A DNA stretch of 22,548 nucleotides from Pleurobrachia bachei (GCA_000695325.1 AVPN01001449.1:1-22548); one strand, 5' to 3'; counted from the first letter of the stretch, positions 11,201 to 19,680 are shown. Notes: generated by a model from the letters alone, not told the origin. Numbers and translations: made by a program.

Positions 11201-14200
11201 ACGTGCCGCTTCTACCAGATCAGATACCCATTCTCCCGTGTTCCATCAAAATACCCCCTAGCCTTCATCATCACCACTGCAATATACAGTCTCGTGTTCA
11301 AGGTGGATCTATTGAGACCTAAAGGAGAAGACACGGTGGCATACTATTATGTCATCCCCCAGGGGGTGTTCGAAACTTTAAAAGGTGGGCCCTTTACATC
11401 CTTGGGCATAACGTTCAAGACAACACTAGAGGTGTTCATTGCATCCAATATCTTCAACGTTCTAGCCCAGTTTATGGGCCTCATCGCTTCAATCCTGACA
11501 ATCCGTGAACTAATCCTTAACTCGATGAAACAACAAGTGGCTAACCCGGCTTTAGCCCGCTCTGAGAGTAGGAAAAGAAGGAGCACAATCATGATCTTAG
11601 TTTACAACTTGGGGAGCATCACAACGGTATGTTCCTGTATTGTCTACTCCATCAACCTACTAACACATGAGAACCTAGTTGAAGTTGCGATCAGGAATCA
11701 CACTCCATATGATATTCCTATTTCCATTGTACTCACTGCCCTGGCCTATTTCCTGTTCGTCCCTAGTTTCTGTTCCCTCGTGGACCCCACCGTGTGTATC
11801 TTGTTCACACCCAGAGCGGTACCGCGAGCTGTGGGTCCACCCCGTGTGGCACAGTAGTGTGGTGGGATCTTCGGACCAGGATAGCCCTGGCCTTTTTCCC
11901 AGGCACTAGGCCCCAGATGACCCACTGGCAGTTATAAAAGCTGGATTTTCATTGAACTCCAAACTGTTTTAACGAATCACGACCCAATTTGAAATTGCAT
12001 GAGACTAAAAAAACGATATGACATTATTATAGCCGAGCTGTGACATACATTATGAGTATTTTTTTGGTTCTATCCTGTCAGGTTCGAGCGTTACCCCCAA
12101 ATATTAGAAGGAGTATAGTTGAAATAAGTATTCAGGGGACAGGGGGCCGCGCGTACGCGCATATTTACGAAATTCGATTTGCGCGTGCTAAATGTTTTCG
12201 CTCATATCTCCCGTTCCTGATAAGATAAAGACTTGATCTTGGTTGCGTTGGATAGAAAAAAATCTCATCTTTCCAATGCTTTCAGGTTCAAGTCTTAAGA
12301 TTACCAGGAACTTGATTTCGATTGAGAGTATGTAAGGCGCGAAGGATATCCAAGTACACGGCCTTTTAGCCTGTCCCTTGGTTAAAAATTTTGACTTTAT
12401 ATCAATTGTTGCACAGCTTTACCAACTCCCGCTATATCATGAATATCTTGCATATTATTGTAGCTGTCAGAAATATCAGAATGTACAGTTGGCTATATAT
12501 TATGATATTCCTATTTCCATTGTACTCACTGCCCTGGCCTATTTCCTGTTTGTCCCTAGCTTCTGTTCCCTCGTGGATCCCACTGTGTGTATCCTGTTTA
12601 CACCAAGAGCGGTACCGCGGGCTGCAGTGGGTCCTCCTCGAGTGGCTCATTAGTGTTTGAGTTTTCTTCGGACCTGGATAACCATGGCTAGAGACTGGTG
12701 ACCAAATGGAAATGAAAACTCTGCCCTTTTCCTGACCAGCCATCAGGCAGTAGACTTAGAAGACCCTCTGCCAGTTATAAAACTCTGAACTATATTTGAC
12801 AATGATGAACCAACTGACAATCGTGTCGTAGTACTGTTACACCGCCCCCGCGCCGTATGAATAATACAAGGGCAAACTACTCAGCCAATTGCTATCTTTT
12901 CCCAAGTTCGCATGCATGCCCTCAAACAATATTAGAAAGAGTACTATGTAGTTCTGTATAAGTAATCAAATAAATAATGTATTCGTTTCTTCGTATAAAA
13001 TTACATCTCGATTTTTAGTAGATTATTAGAAATCCGAACAACCCAAACACTCTGGTACTCACATTGGTATGACAGAGGGGCCACAGGTGCATTATAACGT
13101 GTAGCTGTTGAAGGAGGACTAACCATGACTCTGCCTTGGTGTGGAGGTCTGTAACGTAGGGAGACGCCAGGATGGATTGGAGGAGCACTTGGTGATCCTG
13201 AGAGGGAGGGGGAGGGGGCTGAGTTACATCTGCTGCTGGTGAGGTGAAGAGAGGGTATTATTGGCATGCAGTCGGACCCGAATTTACCGGGCAAAACCCT
13301 TTCTGCCGAGTTTCCCGGTAACTGTGTAAATAAATATAGAGGCTATACTGTTTTGTATAACATCTTACATCTATCTGTGTGACGATATTGTCCTCAGAAT
13401 CCAGCACGAAGATACTTTCCGATGCTCCCTTTCTCTGTCCGTGGCTCTCTACGAAGGGCACAGTGTTATATAATAACAGAAGGGGGGGCGGAGATCAAAC
13501 ATACGGTATACAAATGGCAAAAAGCAAACAATAGGTTAGCAGTTAGAAGTTTGATTATAGTTACGTTTGGGGACAGATATTTTCCGCAATGTAAATTCTC
13601 TCTCCTCCCAATAACTCTCCATCTCAGTCATGCTTTGTTCCAAAGTGTGCTCAGTAAGGGCCTGTCCGCAGATCCGCGATATAACCTCTGAGAAGGGGAG
13701 GGGTAAAATGAGTCACCGAACTTTACTGTATTCTATTTCATAATTTTCGCCCTTGAGGACACAGATCTACACTTATTACATACCTCTATTTTGAAGTAAC
13801 TTATTGGTCAGCAAGTCATTGACAGTCATCTCCGTTTCACCGCTGTAAATCTCTGACAGACAGATATAAATCTCCTGCCAATGATGCGCCTGAGAAGGAT
13901 TAAATAAACTTGGGTGGCAGATGGAGTACTATAACTGGTATAGCTACTAGTCCCGCATGGAGAAGGGAGCAGCTGGGAGAGTGTCAAAATTATATCAGCA
14001 ATTCTAATACACCCACCTTGACACTATCAGAGCTGAGCTGCACCAGTATGGGTAGAAACTTGGATATGTGATCCACCTTAACCTCCAACTTCATCAACAC
14101 TTTATCTTTTTCAGGGAGTAGAGCTCTCAGCTGTTCAGAAACCAACAACCAACATTGGATTTGGTCTGACGCTCCGATTGTGTCAAACTGCAGAGAGTGA

Positions 14201-16050
14201 GATTACATAAATTGATTAGACACTACTATAACACGCCATCCTTCCAACGCTATATTTCAGTTTTTATGTTCTCGATATCATGTGGTTCACATGTCAAATA
14301 ATGTTGAGTCGCCTGATATTGAGCAATTCAAATGTAATGTACCTCAGAGAATTTGGTAGCTTTCCAGTTGTCTACAGTGTCCATAACAGAAGAGAGGGTT
14401 GTCCATACTTGGCAGCGAGCATCCACTCGTGACTGCACCAACTGGGCATGGGGTTGGGAGTGTTGTTACGTGATACAGCTATTGTTTGTACTTACGTCTT
14501 TTGTTAATTGTTCATACATGTGCCGGAGCTGTCGAAGTAGAGTCAACAGCCCATGATGAGGACAATATTCTAATCCTCCGTTACATTTGTTAAGGGGGTC
14601 GAGCTAGGCAAGACACGTGTAAAGCTAGTAATACCTGTATTTTAGTAAGGTTGTGATGGTTATTGGTGATACTGAATTTCCAGTCACTAAAAGTTACCAT
14701 CTTCTCTTTCAGTGCGACTATCTTATCTCTAGATTGGCCAACCTGATTGAACAGTAAGCTGTTATTTCCCTCGTTCTTCGGCACCCGCCCGGATAATAGT
14801 TTTAGCACGTGTGCTTGAAAGATACAGGGTATATAGAAATCTCGGATTTAATTTACCAGGGGAATGATGTGTTTTATATCAGTGAGAGGGTTACAGAACG
14901 CACTATCGGGAGCAGATATCTTTCTTAGGATCATCTCAGCTTCTATCTCTAACGCCTGGAAGTGGGGGAATATTAGTAGGATAGGATCTGTACTATACAG
15001 CCCATACATAATACACTGGGTTACGGCACAAGTTAAAAGAGGGGCTGGGATGGTCCCTATACCTTAATTTGCTCCTCAAGACCCTGTAGCATAACAGGGG
15101 CCTCCTTATTTAGGAATGTCTCGCCGTCATGAAGTACCACTAGGAACAACTCCCACTGGAGTTCTAACCGCTTATCTGGAGGGAGAGAGGCAGAGATGGT
15201 TACAACATAACACAGGGTGAGGGTTAGTGGTTACAAGTTACAGGTTACGAAACGACATGATTATACCTATCTCTGCCATGAGAGGATTATCCACCTTCAA
15301 TGTTTTCATTATCCTATACAGACTCTTGACATAAACCTTTTGTTCCAGCAGAATAGACTTGTTGGCCTTTACAACAGCCAGGGATTTAGCATACTCAGCA
15401 AAACAGCTTACCTCTGCCTGTTGCGCTTTCAGCATCTGGTGGACGTACTAAAGAGTTAGCATTAGCAACACGTATAGCATTAGCAGATCTGTATACAACT
15501 TACAAAAAGTTAGCTGACACCAAAGATCACATTAACTTATTCAAGTGTATTACAACTTCACCTGGTGTTTTTGTTGTGTTTCCTCTATGAGGGACGCACC
15601 CCTTGTCTCAAACTCTCCAGTCACCATATCCAGTAGCCGATTATAAATCTCCCCCAGGTTAGGCTGTAGGGCACTGTATAGGGCGCTACTACTGACGTGA
15701 AGTAAGTGGTTGGAGGTACTGAACTCTGTTGCCAAGTTTTCCACTTTCTCAATCCATCCCCCCAGACGCTCCAACCATTCCTGCAATAGAGATACTAGGA
15801 TGAGACATGGGGGTCTATAATAGTGTGCCGTATATCATCTCTAGATCGGACGGCAAACACTTGGATATTGTTGAGTATCAACAACTTTGATAATGGGTAT
15901 ACATATATTAGAGTCCTACCAGTATGTAGGAGGCCTCCTTTCCTCGGTAATCTTCCACTGAGTTCCATCGTCGCACAAACCCGTGGATCTCACACAGCCA
16001 CTCGTGTAAGCTGCACGTGGAGAGAGGGAGGGGTGAGGGAGGGTTAGAAG

Positions 16051-16088
<38 letters not shown>

Positions 16089-19000
16089 AAGAGTGAGAGA
16101 GACGGTGCTCAATGTGTAACTCCCAGCTCGCAGCTACTAACCGTATGTGACTGTTGACCTCTTCCAGGGCTGTGTTCAGAGTATCATGGTACACCTTCAC
16201 ACGCTCCCCGTAGTCCGAACTGAAAGGAAGGTGGGTGGTGAAAACTGTACATAAACATAGCACCCCGTATATCTAACTAGCGAATGATGGTCTAATAAGT
16301 TTGCACAATCATTTTGCAATAGCTCACTTGAAGTTTAGAATCTGGAGGACTCTATCTACTCACTTGAAGTTCAGAATCTGGAGAACTCTATCTCGACCTA
16401 GGAGGGTATTTTCAGGGAACCACTCCCTACCACATGACATTACGGCACTAACAACACCATCCAGCAGGTTTTGGAGCACCTGGGAGGAGGGAGAAGGGGG
16501 AGGGGTAAAACAGACGAACAAAAGACATTCCGTGAAAATGGGCCGACATATTTCGGGGAAGTAAATCGGAGTTCTGTTAATTCGGGGCCCAACTGTATTT
16601 ATATTCCATGCCTTCCAGACGAGCAAACAAACAACAAAACAAACCTCCTGTAATCGTGATACAGTAGGGTAACTGATTATATTATCAGTATCTGTCCCAT
16701 CCACACTATATACTAGATTGATAGTCACTAGTGATCCACTCCCGTCCCTGGTAAACTTTAACACTTGATCAACCTGAAATGTTCACTTAATTAGTATCTA
16801 ATTAGGATCCAATTTAAGTCAATCAGTTCTATACATGCCCCCAATCTAGAAAAGCATACTCACCAAGTGAACGGTAGAATTAGCTACAAAATCCACCACC
16901 ATCTGCTGAACCCTCATCTTGGTCAGCTCCCTGAAACATATTATGTTGTGTGACACGTGTAGATTCACCTAAACGTGCTGGGTGCTAGGTAGTTTCTGTA
17001 TTCTAAACTTGGTTTTTTAGATCGTTCACATTATATCCTAATCCATTAGGAAAGGTGAATCACATATCCACAAACACAAACACACGTGTAGCTATAACTC
17101 TCCTAACCTGTAAGCTGATAACCGGGAATGCTCGCTCCTACACCTTCTGAGATGTCTCAGACGAGCATCTTTCTTCTCCCGTTGTACTGATATCGGGTTT
17201 GTAAGGTAGTCGGGTGAGGGCCGGTTGTTCACTGTAGCTTCTTCCAGCTTAGTTCCCAGATACTGAAATATAGAGGTATGTAGTTTGACATCACGTTCAT
17301 CACATCTATTATTATACCCGGAACTTACTTGCTTATCACAGCTCTATGTGACTACATTTGTTATGTTATCATCAACCTACCTGCTCAGCAGCTGTGTCTA
17401 GTTGTTTGACGAACTGAAGGAAGCGTGTCAAGTACTTGAGGAGGAAATGAAGTTGTCGCTGGGCCGTTTCTGAGAAGTTAGCTAGGGTTCCAGGAATCAG
17501 GTGGTCTAGACTTGCCATGGGAATGGTCTGCAGCTAAATCGGAGAAATCATAGTTTAGTTGTTTATAACTTTTTTTTTCTTGTTTATAACTGAGAATTTA
17601 ATAATTTACTTTTTGGAGAAAATCCCGGTTAATCGAGGTTTGACTGAATCTAAAATAGATCTATACCTCACACACGAGAGATTGTATTTGTAGGAGGTTC
17701 GCTCCGAATGTTGGTATTACACACAGTAGGTTTGTTGTTATCTGTTCCTTTTGTCTGTGGAACCTTGTTAACACTGCATTCATCCTCCACCTGACGTAGG
17801 GAACTAGTACATAACTTGGTCAATTAGATCGCTAGTGTTAGTTAATGCCAGTTCCTAGAACCTTCATCCAATAGGAGGTATAAAATACTTCTCTAAGCAA
17901 TATATGATGATCAATGATCAATACAACTTAGGGGCGTATCATGGTCATGTATGTATACCGTAGGAATTGGCGATGTAGTCCAAAGTGTTTGAAGAAGGGA
18001 ATGTCCACAATGTGATCATATATCTGTGCACATCGCAACCACTTTGATAAGCTCATTACCTCTAGAATTAGGAATAGAAAGTATTTGAATAATTTCCAAC
18101 GGACAAAAAACAATAACATTTACTTAGTTTCAAATCACAAAGTTCTCACCATTTTCCCCGTTAGGTATGACATGCATGACCCCGAAGCTAGAGATAATGA
18201 AATGTTCCTTGTTCAACTTGCTCTTGGGTACCACAATTAGGTGGTAGGGTTTAGTGGTGAACGGTTTGTTCAGATACGCAATGTAAGTCTGGTCGGTCAA
18301 CATTCCACCCAAGATATGGTCCACTACCTGAAATCACGAGAAACTTAGAAACCAGAGAGATATTCGTCCTCTTATCCAGATATTTGATTGTCAACCAAAT
18401 TACCCCTTGTGCAAGATATTTGATTACTCCCTAATATATAGCGACACGTAAAACAAGGACACCTTACCTCCCGGCCTGTTTTGGGTGTGCGAGTTTTGGG
18501 CATCTCATACGAAGGTCTAGCTGCTTCAACATTTGGACTTGATTCCCTTACCCCTTCTTCCGCCTGAATTGTGAGATAATTACTTTCCTGCTTTTACCAC
18601 ATGCAAGTGATCCCCCTTGGAGCGGCACCGGGCACGAGGGCTAAACACTTGTTGATACCAGCACCGCTAGTAAGGACCGCGTGACTGACAATAATCACTT
18701 GATAGTTCCCTATCTTCTTACTATTGTGGCAGGGCGGGGTGGGGGTTCAGTACCCTCTAGTTCCAATCCAAGGGCCAAGGCAGTAGTTCCAGTACCCCTC
18801 CTCCAGGCCGTCTCATATCCAGCCATCTCGAAGGCAACACTCGGTAGAGATTCTCTCAGATCGGCCATCGTCAGTAGTGCTACCTGGGTGAGAGAGAAAG
18901 AGGGGTAGAACTAGAAGAAGAGAGAGAGGGGATGGTTGAGAACGATAAAGGGGAGGGGTGTGAACGAGAAGGAGAGAGAGGGGAGGGGGGATAAAAGAAA

Positions 19001-19680
19001 AGAGAAAACCCTGGAAATGAGAGCTAAACTCTTGGTATGCAATGAGGAGGGCAATACCCAGGGTGACGGGTGTGAATCAAGGAAAACAGACTGACCTTCT
19101 CTTCCTCGTGGTTTTGTGGAAGGTCAAATATATCGGGTCTCTCTCTAACCCGGGGTCTCCTACACGAGGTATTTGGTTTTCCTGAGATCACTGGAGGAGT
19201 GGGCTGTCCCGCCATCCACTTTTCCTCTCTATACTTCTCTACCAGCTGGAAAGAAGGGATGTTAGTCTGTACCAAACTTAGTTTGAAACAAATCTAAAAA
19301 ACTTAGCTATAGTATTTAGAATTGCTACCTTAGGGAAAGCGGAGGTTATCTTGTCACGGAGTTCTGGGTTCGGATTCCGCTCAAGATAGAAGCATATCCG
19401 CTGAACATAGTGGGCCACTTGGGGGTGATCCTGGAGATCAGGAGCCAAGAGGGAAACGGAGTCCAACAGTCTTATTAGCTGCTCTGGGCTTGTTGTTCTG
19501 AAAAGGAAGGTGAGATGATAGAGGGATAACGGAGTCAATAATTAACAGGGTGAATAACTGTTATATTGCCTACCCGCAGAGAAGGGGAACCGAGACAGAT
19601 GCGAGACGTCTTGCTGTTTCCCCCAACACACACAATCCATGTCTTCCACTGCTTTCATCTATTCCTATCGACTCTGCCAT
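1..19680 (-). CDS. Divergent dynein heavy chain (DNHD1-like?), 5' two thirds, about 58 exons
   Basis: A minus-strand gene read exon by exon: each exon is bounded by AG and GT and the phases agree across junctions. It encodes a dynein heavy chain in normal order (tail, linker, AAA1, AAA2, AAA3) and runs off the left edge in early AAA4. About 2,485 residues are visible, counting the duplicated AAA2/AAA3 segment once. Dynein heavy chains are the ATP-driven motors of cilia and microtubule transport. Here AAA1, the main motor site, lacks catalytic residues and AAA2 lacks the P-loop Lys, so a non-motor or regulatory role is likely. That pattern and the divergence suggest DNHD1, but a decayed axonemal DNAH is not excluded. 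The start is ATG at 19680, with an in-frame TGA two codons upstream. Odd points: an internal tandem duplication, four 50-bp complemented blocks, splice-site micro-duplications, and a receptor gene nested in the longest intron. Confidence 0.9.
1258..1307 (-). repeat. 25-bp tandem duplication of a splice acceptor
   Basis: In gene direction the sequence CCGCAG|GTCTCACACC occurs twice, 25 bp apart, placing possible exon starts at 1283 and 1258. The inner one (1258) keeps the dynein frame (VSHQSSMREL). Using the outer one adds 25 nt and shifts frame to a stop. Confidence 0.75.
1386..2944. repeat. Tandem duplication within the dynein-like gene, copy A (intact version)
   Basis: A 1,559-bp head-to-tail duplicate of 2945-4502. 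It carries, in gene order, the end of AAA2, the start of AAA3 and the AAA3 P-loop exon (2860-2944 partial, 2629-2754, 2387-2543, 2215-2275, 1854-2058, 1609-1732, 1399-1485). Homology starts abruptly at 1386/2945 and stops abruptly at 2944/4502, with one shared base at the joint. Apart from three 50-bp blocks I count only about fifteen differences by eye, so the copies are young, or are two haplotypes placed in tandem by assembly. Copy A codes coherently throughout except that its first exon has lost the acceptor at the joint. Confidence 0.93.
3253..3302. other. 50-bp block complemented (not reversed) relative to copy A 1694-1743
   Basis: Every one of 50 bases is the Watson-Crick complement of the aligned base at 1694-1743, in the same left-to-right order. 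It covers the acceptor and first 39 nt of the exon 3168-3291 preceding the AAA3 P-loop exon. Copy A codes correctly here (RFILWREHFADVK), so copy B is the altered one. Confidence 0.97.
3425..3474. other. 50-bp block complemented (not reversed) relative to copy A 1866-1915
   Basis: All 50 bases complement 1866-1915 in direct order (copy A begins ggatggatgaac, copy B cctacctacttg). The block falls inside the exon 3413-3617 and destroys the GTVFDWFIHP segment that copy A encodes. Confidence 0.97.
3796..3845. other. 50-bp block complemented (not reversed) relative to copy A 2237-2286
   Basis: All 50 bases complement 2237-2286 in direct order (copy A agtaaacatgac, copy B tcatttgtactg). The block removes the acceptor and first 39 nt of the exon 3774-3834 (SALLRWLNVMF in copy A). 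A few mismatches and a one-base gap follow immediately after it. Confidence 0.97.
3945..6050 (-). CDS. Dynein-like gene exons 43-51: AAA2 module
   Basis: Exons: 5919-6050, 5653-5769, 5346-5440, 5084-5215, 4820-4941, 4668-4697 (30-nt mini-exon), 4418-4505, 4187-4312, 3945-4101. As deposited, 5653-5769 is not open in phase. If about 50 bases at 5701-5751 are read as complemented, it becomes a 39-codon exon with RKCVLLVGSTATGFTTML, the AAA2 P-loop with Phe in place of Lys. A poorly conserved insertion follows (exons 5346-5440 and 5084-5215). The later part is clear: GVFIDLYGNLEVYMESLL (Walker B region), then FFVETDKLADLSPSFVTKCG and VIGWRQRF, equivalent to FEVGDLS.ASPATVSRCGMV and LGW. Exons 4418-4505 onward lie in duplicate copy B and are equalled by copy-A exons 2629-2754 and 2387-2543. 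The copy-A version of 4418-4505 (2860-2944) has lost its acceptor. Confidence 0.78.
5701..5751. other. Inferred fourth complemented block in the AAA2 P-loop exon
   Basis: There is no second copy to compare here. As given, the minus strand has a stop or wrong phase between an acceptor at 5769 and the donor at 5653. If 5701-5750 or 5702-5751 is complemented without reversal, the exon becomes 39 in-phase codons with a dynein AAA2 P-loop (VLLVGSTATGFTT) and fits both neighbours. Either boundary gives Gly at the right edge. Confidence 0.85.
6138..7878 (-). CDS. Dynein-like gene exons 36-42: AAA1 module, catalytically degenerate
   Basis: Exons: 7788-7878, 7545-7629, 7157-7362, 6802-6993, 6572-6709, 6408-6485, 6138-6287. 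AAA1 is normally the principal ATPase. The P-loop exon reads ITGPSHSGKFETIKD where dyneins have GPAGTGKTETTKDL: the Lys is kept but Thr is Phe. After 'GNLLSGLIQTG' the canonical AWCCFDEFNRI (Walker B) is replaced by CWLVVRMFKECEL, so the Asp-Glu pair aligns with Arg-Met. The NPGYAGR motif after Walker B is also not recognisable, and the segment around it is expanded and Ser/Pro-rich (exon 6802-6993). Later parts are still dynein-like (RSMVMVMPELEKIIVAKL; NIDLFTLPIVKTILNYA). I infer that AAA1 cannot hydrolyse ATP normally. The intron 7630-7787 carries X-box repeats and the intron 7363-7544 a 50-bp palindrome. Confidence 0.82.
7413..7462. repeat. Perfect 50-bp palindrome without spacer
   Basis: Bases 7413-7437 are the exact reverse complement of 7438-7462, centred on GATCATTTAAATGATC. 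The symmetry ends abruptly on both sides. It lies in the intron 7363-7544. Such a cruciform-capable perfect palindrome is unusual in a short intron. I see no flanking target-site duplication or terminal motif of a known transposon. Confidence 0.9.
7663..7776. promoter_or_regulatory. Three 36-bp repeats, each with an X-box (RFX) and a CRE-like motif
   Basis: The intron 7630-7787 is mostly three tandem units. Each contains an X-box: GTTGCCATGACAAC at 7684-7697, GTTACCATGGCAAC at 7720-7733 and again at 7756-7769, exactly 36 bp apart. The last two match the RFX consensus GTNRCC-N(0-3)-RGYAAC perfectly; the first has one mismatch. Each unit also has a CRE-like core about 14 bp to the left (TGACGTCA, then TGACGTTA and TGACGCCA). 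RFX factors drive ciliary genes in animals, so an intronic enhancer of this dynein-like gene is plausible. Function is inferred from motifs only. Confidence 0.6.
8013..8084 (-). repeat. 39-bp tandem duplication of an exon end with its donor
   Basis: The segment encoding RLVVTPGTLRVQY plus the following donor region is present twice (8052-8084 and 8013-8045), offset 39 bp or 13 codons. The first donor in gene direction (exon end at 8052) fits the phase of the next exon. The second copy runs into nine Gs and then GTACAG, a weak alternative donor that would insert duplicated residues in frame. Confidence 0.75.
8052..10042 (-). CDS. Dynein-like gene exons 28-35: linker
   Basis: Exons: 9947-10042, 9651-9819, 9371-9523, 9033-9202, 8785-8907, 8623-8705, 8379-8521, 8052-8292 (residues about 1104-1495). 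The linker is the mechanical lever of dynein. It starts with WLYLVKAYVANK, equivalent to the usual WLYLEPIF, and continues with 'PRLNFVGNNELLAALTN' (canonical PRFYFLSNDELLEIL), 'GEIVPLLTPVPLTSHLVTWL' (GE.VPF...V...G.VE.WL), 'VTDFPYQCILTTHNVAF' and 'YDYEYLGRYQRLVVTPGT' (canonical Y.YEYLG...RLVITPLT). All exon phases agree. The acceptor of 8379-8521 has a poor pyrimidine tract and is the weakest junction. The donor end of 8052-8292 is tandemly duplicated (see the repeat entry). Confidence 0.88.
10043..10801. repeat. Gene-poor intron DNA with diverged direct repeats upstream of the GPCR
   Basis: No coding exon is supported here. Two diverged direct repeats are visible. The first is a roughly 35-bp motif at about 10125-10160 and 10197-10232, sharing GTAT.AGTT.G.ATT.TAAG..GTTCC.CCGCT, with a unit spacing near 73 bp. 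The second contains GGTTTAAATC....CCGTCGGTA.AAAATCG and GAGATGTTGGCA; it occurs at about 10391-10472 and, shortened, at 10583-10622. The rest is AT-rich and probably contains the receptor's promoter, although no clear TATA box stands out. The family of these repeats is unknown. Confidence 0.55.
10802..11857 (+). CDS. Rhodopsin-like seven-transmembrane receptor (orphan GPCR)
   Basis: An intronless 351-residue plus-strand ORF. Hydrophobic segments at about 13-36, 48-70, 112-138, 152-167, 209-235, 261-287 and 305-334 fit seven helices. Class A marks are visible: Asn31 in helix 1 (TLNGTVIY), Asp57 in helix 2 (LFITDFL), Cys-Arg-Phe at 135-137 followed by YQIRYPF at the end of helix 3 in place of DRY, and SLVDPTVCIL at the end of helix 7 in place of NPxxY. 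A basic third loop (SRKRRS, 256-261) precedes helix 6. The C-tail is short. There is no signal peptide; an Asn-Cys-Thr glycosylation sequon lies at 94-96. Its ligand cannot be read from sequence. It lies wholly inside the longest intron of the dynein-like gene, on the opposite strand. The altered DRY and NPxxY motifs are seen in many lineage-specific receptors of early animals. Confidence 0.82.
   Translation: MALFADGGFSSPDIYIVIYLVILSALGITLNGTVIYRNFRKPSTIARNLYLSLFITDFLTCATLPSYFAYATFTPKNWRCFEAEKDPESGYLINCTTHYLYFCWPNPTIGQRLYSNMVRTIVTHPCLVTRCLATCRFYQIRYPFSRVPSKYPLAFIITTAIYSLVFKVDLLRPKGEDTVAYYYVIPQGVFETLKGGPFTSLGITFKTTLEVFIASNIFNVLAQFMGLIASILTIRELILNSMKQQVANPALARSESRKRRSTIMILVYNLGSITTVCSCIVYSINLLTHENLVEVAIRNHTPYDIPISIVLTALAYFLFVPSFCSLVDPTVCILFTPRAVPRAVGPPRVAQ
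11858..12489. other. AT-rich spacer between the GPCR and its fragment
   Basis: No gene is supported. The first about 80 bp is the receptor's 3' flank, also present in degraded form after the second copy. A short CpG-rich patch contains the perfect 12-bp palindrome GCGCGTACGCGC (12149-12160). Plus-strand open frames here lack conserved features. Confidence 0.4.
12490..12790 (+). pseudogene. 3' fragment of a second GPCR copy
   Basis: From 12498 to 12653 the sequence repeats the last stretch of the receptor gene (about 11700-11857) with a few substitutions, giving DIPISIVLTALAYFLFVPSF and the same VDPTVCILFTPRAVPRA tail, one Ala longer and ending in His. Similarity continues into the 3' flank (TTCGGACC..GGATA and GCCAGTTATAAAA around 12667 and 12768, matching 11870 and 11928). 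Helices 1-6 are absent; upstream sequence is unrelated and AT-rich. I read this as the remnant of a tandem duplication of the receptor that lost its 5' part. An unlikely alternative is a terminal exon spliced to something upstream. Confidence 0.75.
12791..13062. other. Spacer at the 5' end of the large intron
   Basis: About 270 bp of AT-rich sequence between the receptor fragment and the donor of the dynein exon 13063-13197. I see no coding or repeat signal in it. Together with 10043-12790 it forms the about 3-kb intron, some ten to twenty times longer than its neighbours. Confidence 0.4.
13063..18327 (-). CDS. Dynein-like gene exons 6-27: tail (stem) region
   Basis: Exons: 18150-18327, 17959-18061, 17667-17790, 17381-17533, 17144-17262, 16864-16930, 16645-16773, 16364-16479, 16142-16219, 15920-16010, 15562-15780, 15267-15447, 15063-15175, 14857-14955, 14635-14742, 14496-14528, 14343-14441, 14017-14187, 13784-13889, 13565-13687, 13369-13448, 13063-13197 (residues about 229-1103). 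Landmarks of dynein tails are visible: 'HFIISSFGVMHVI' then 'LSKWLRCAQIYDHIVDIPFFKHF', matching the ...L..W.....I...I.FF..F segment of inner-arm chains; 'SCGREWFPENTLLGRDRVLQ'; the HW motif (AHHWQEIY) followed by a ...TEMESYWEEREF segment; and 'DHQVLLQSILASPY', the DD.....QS...SPY motif before the linker. This region normally dimerises and binds intermediate and light chains. The 33-nt exon at 14496-14528 is the least certain. Confidence 0.85.
16050..16082. repeat. (GA)n microsatellite
   Basis: About 16 GA units lie on the plus strand inside the intron 16011-16141, near the 3' side of the exon 15920-16010 (its upstream intron in gene direction). On the gene strand this is a CT tract. Confidence 0.9.
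16325..16400 (-). repeat. 36-bp tandem duplication of an exon end with its donor
   Basis: The end of exon 16364-16479, encoding RVLQILNFK with its GTGAGT donor, is repeated 36 bp further into the intron with a few substitutions. Only the first donor is usable: reading on into the second copy meets TGA directly after AAG. Confidence 0.75.
18468..19680 (-). CDS. Dynein-like gene exons 1-5: unique N-terminal region
   Basis: Exons are 19574-19680, 19329-19497, 19096-19245, 18722-18883 and 18468-18563, about residues 1-228. The protein begins MAESIGIDESS. Exon 1 ends in phase 2 and joins exon 2 as ...CG|TTSPEQLIRLL; exons 3 to 5 are whole codons. Exon 2 is helical and hydrophobic (LLDSVSLLAPDLQDHPQV), exon 3 is basic and proline-rich, and exon 5 looks disordered (Ser, Pro, Glu, Lys). 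I recognise no domain here; it precedes the first conserved dynein tail segment. The intron between exons 3 and 4 (18884-19095) is strongly purine-rich on the plus strand. Parts of exons 1, 3 and 4 recur as broken copies near 21.15-21.45 kb. Confidence 0.75.

Noticed and set aside
12040-12228. 62-residue plus-strand ORF in the GPCR spacer
   Set aside because: Low-complexity AT-rich sequence with no conserved motif or splice support.
13001-13294. Ser/Pro-rich minus-strand ORF suggesting a disordered insertion
   Set aside because: The real exon 13063-13197 uses another frame with a good acceptor at 13198 and matches the dynein DHQVLLQS...SPY segment.
14560-14600. U12-type AC acceptor suggested by a CCTTAAC branch-like motif
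   Set aside because: The matching donor is ordinary GTATTA, and a normal CAG acceptor before a 33-nt exon solves the phase.
14590-14808. Longer exon beginning upstream of 14742 (VLKLLSGRVPKNEG)
   Set aside because: No acceptor gives the needed phase. An acceptor after TTCAATCAG yields a 108-nt exon in phase with both neighbours.
18900-19010. Purine-rich repeats as a separate element
   Set aside because: On the gene strand this is simply an extended pyrimidine tract in an intron, as in several other introns of the gene.
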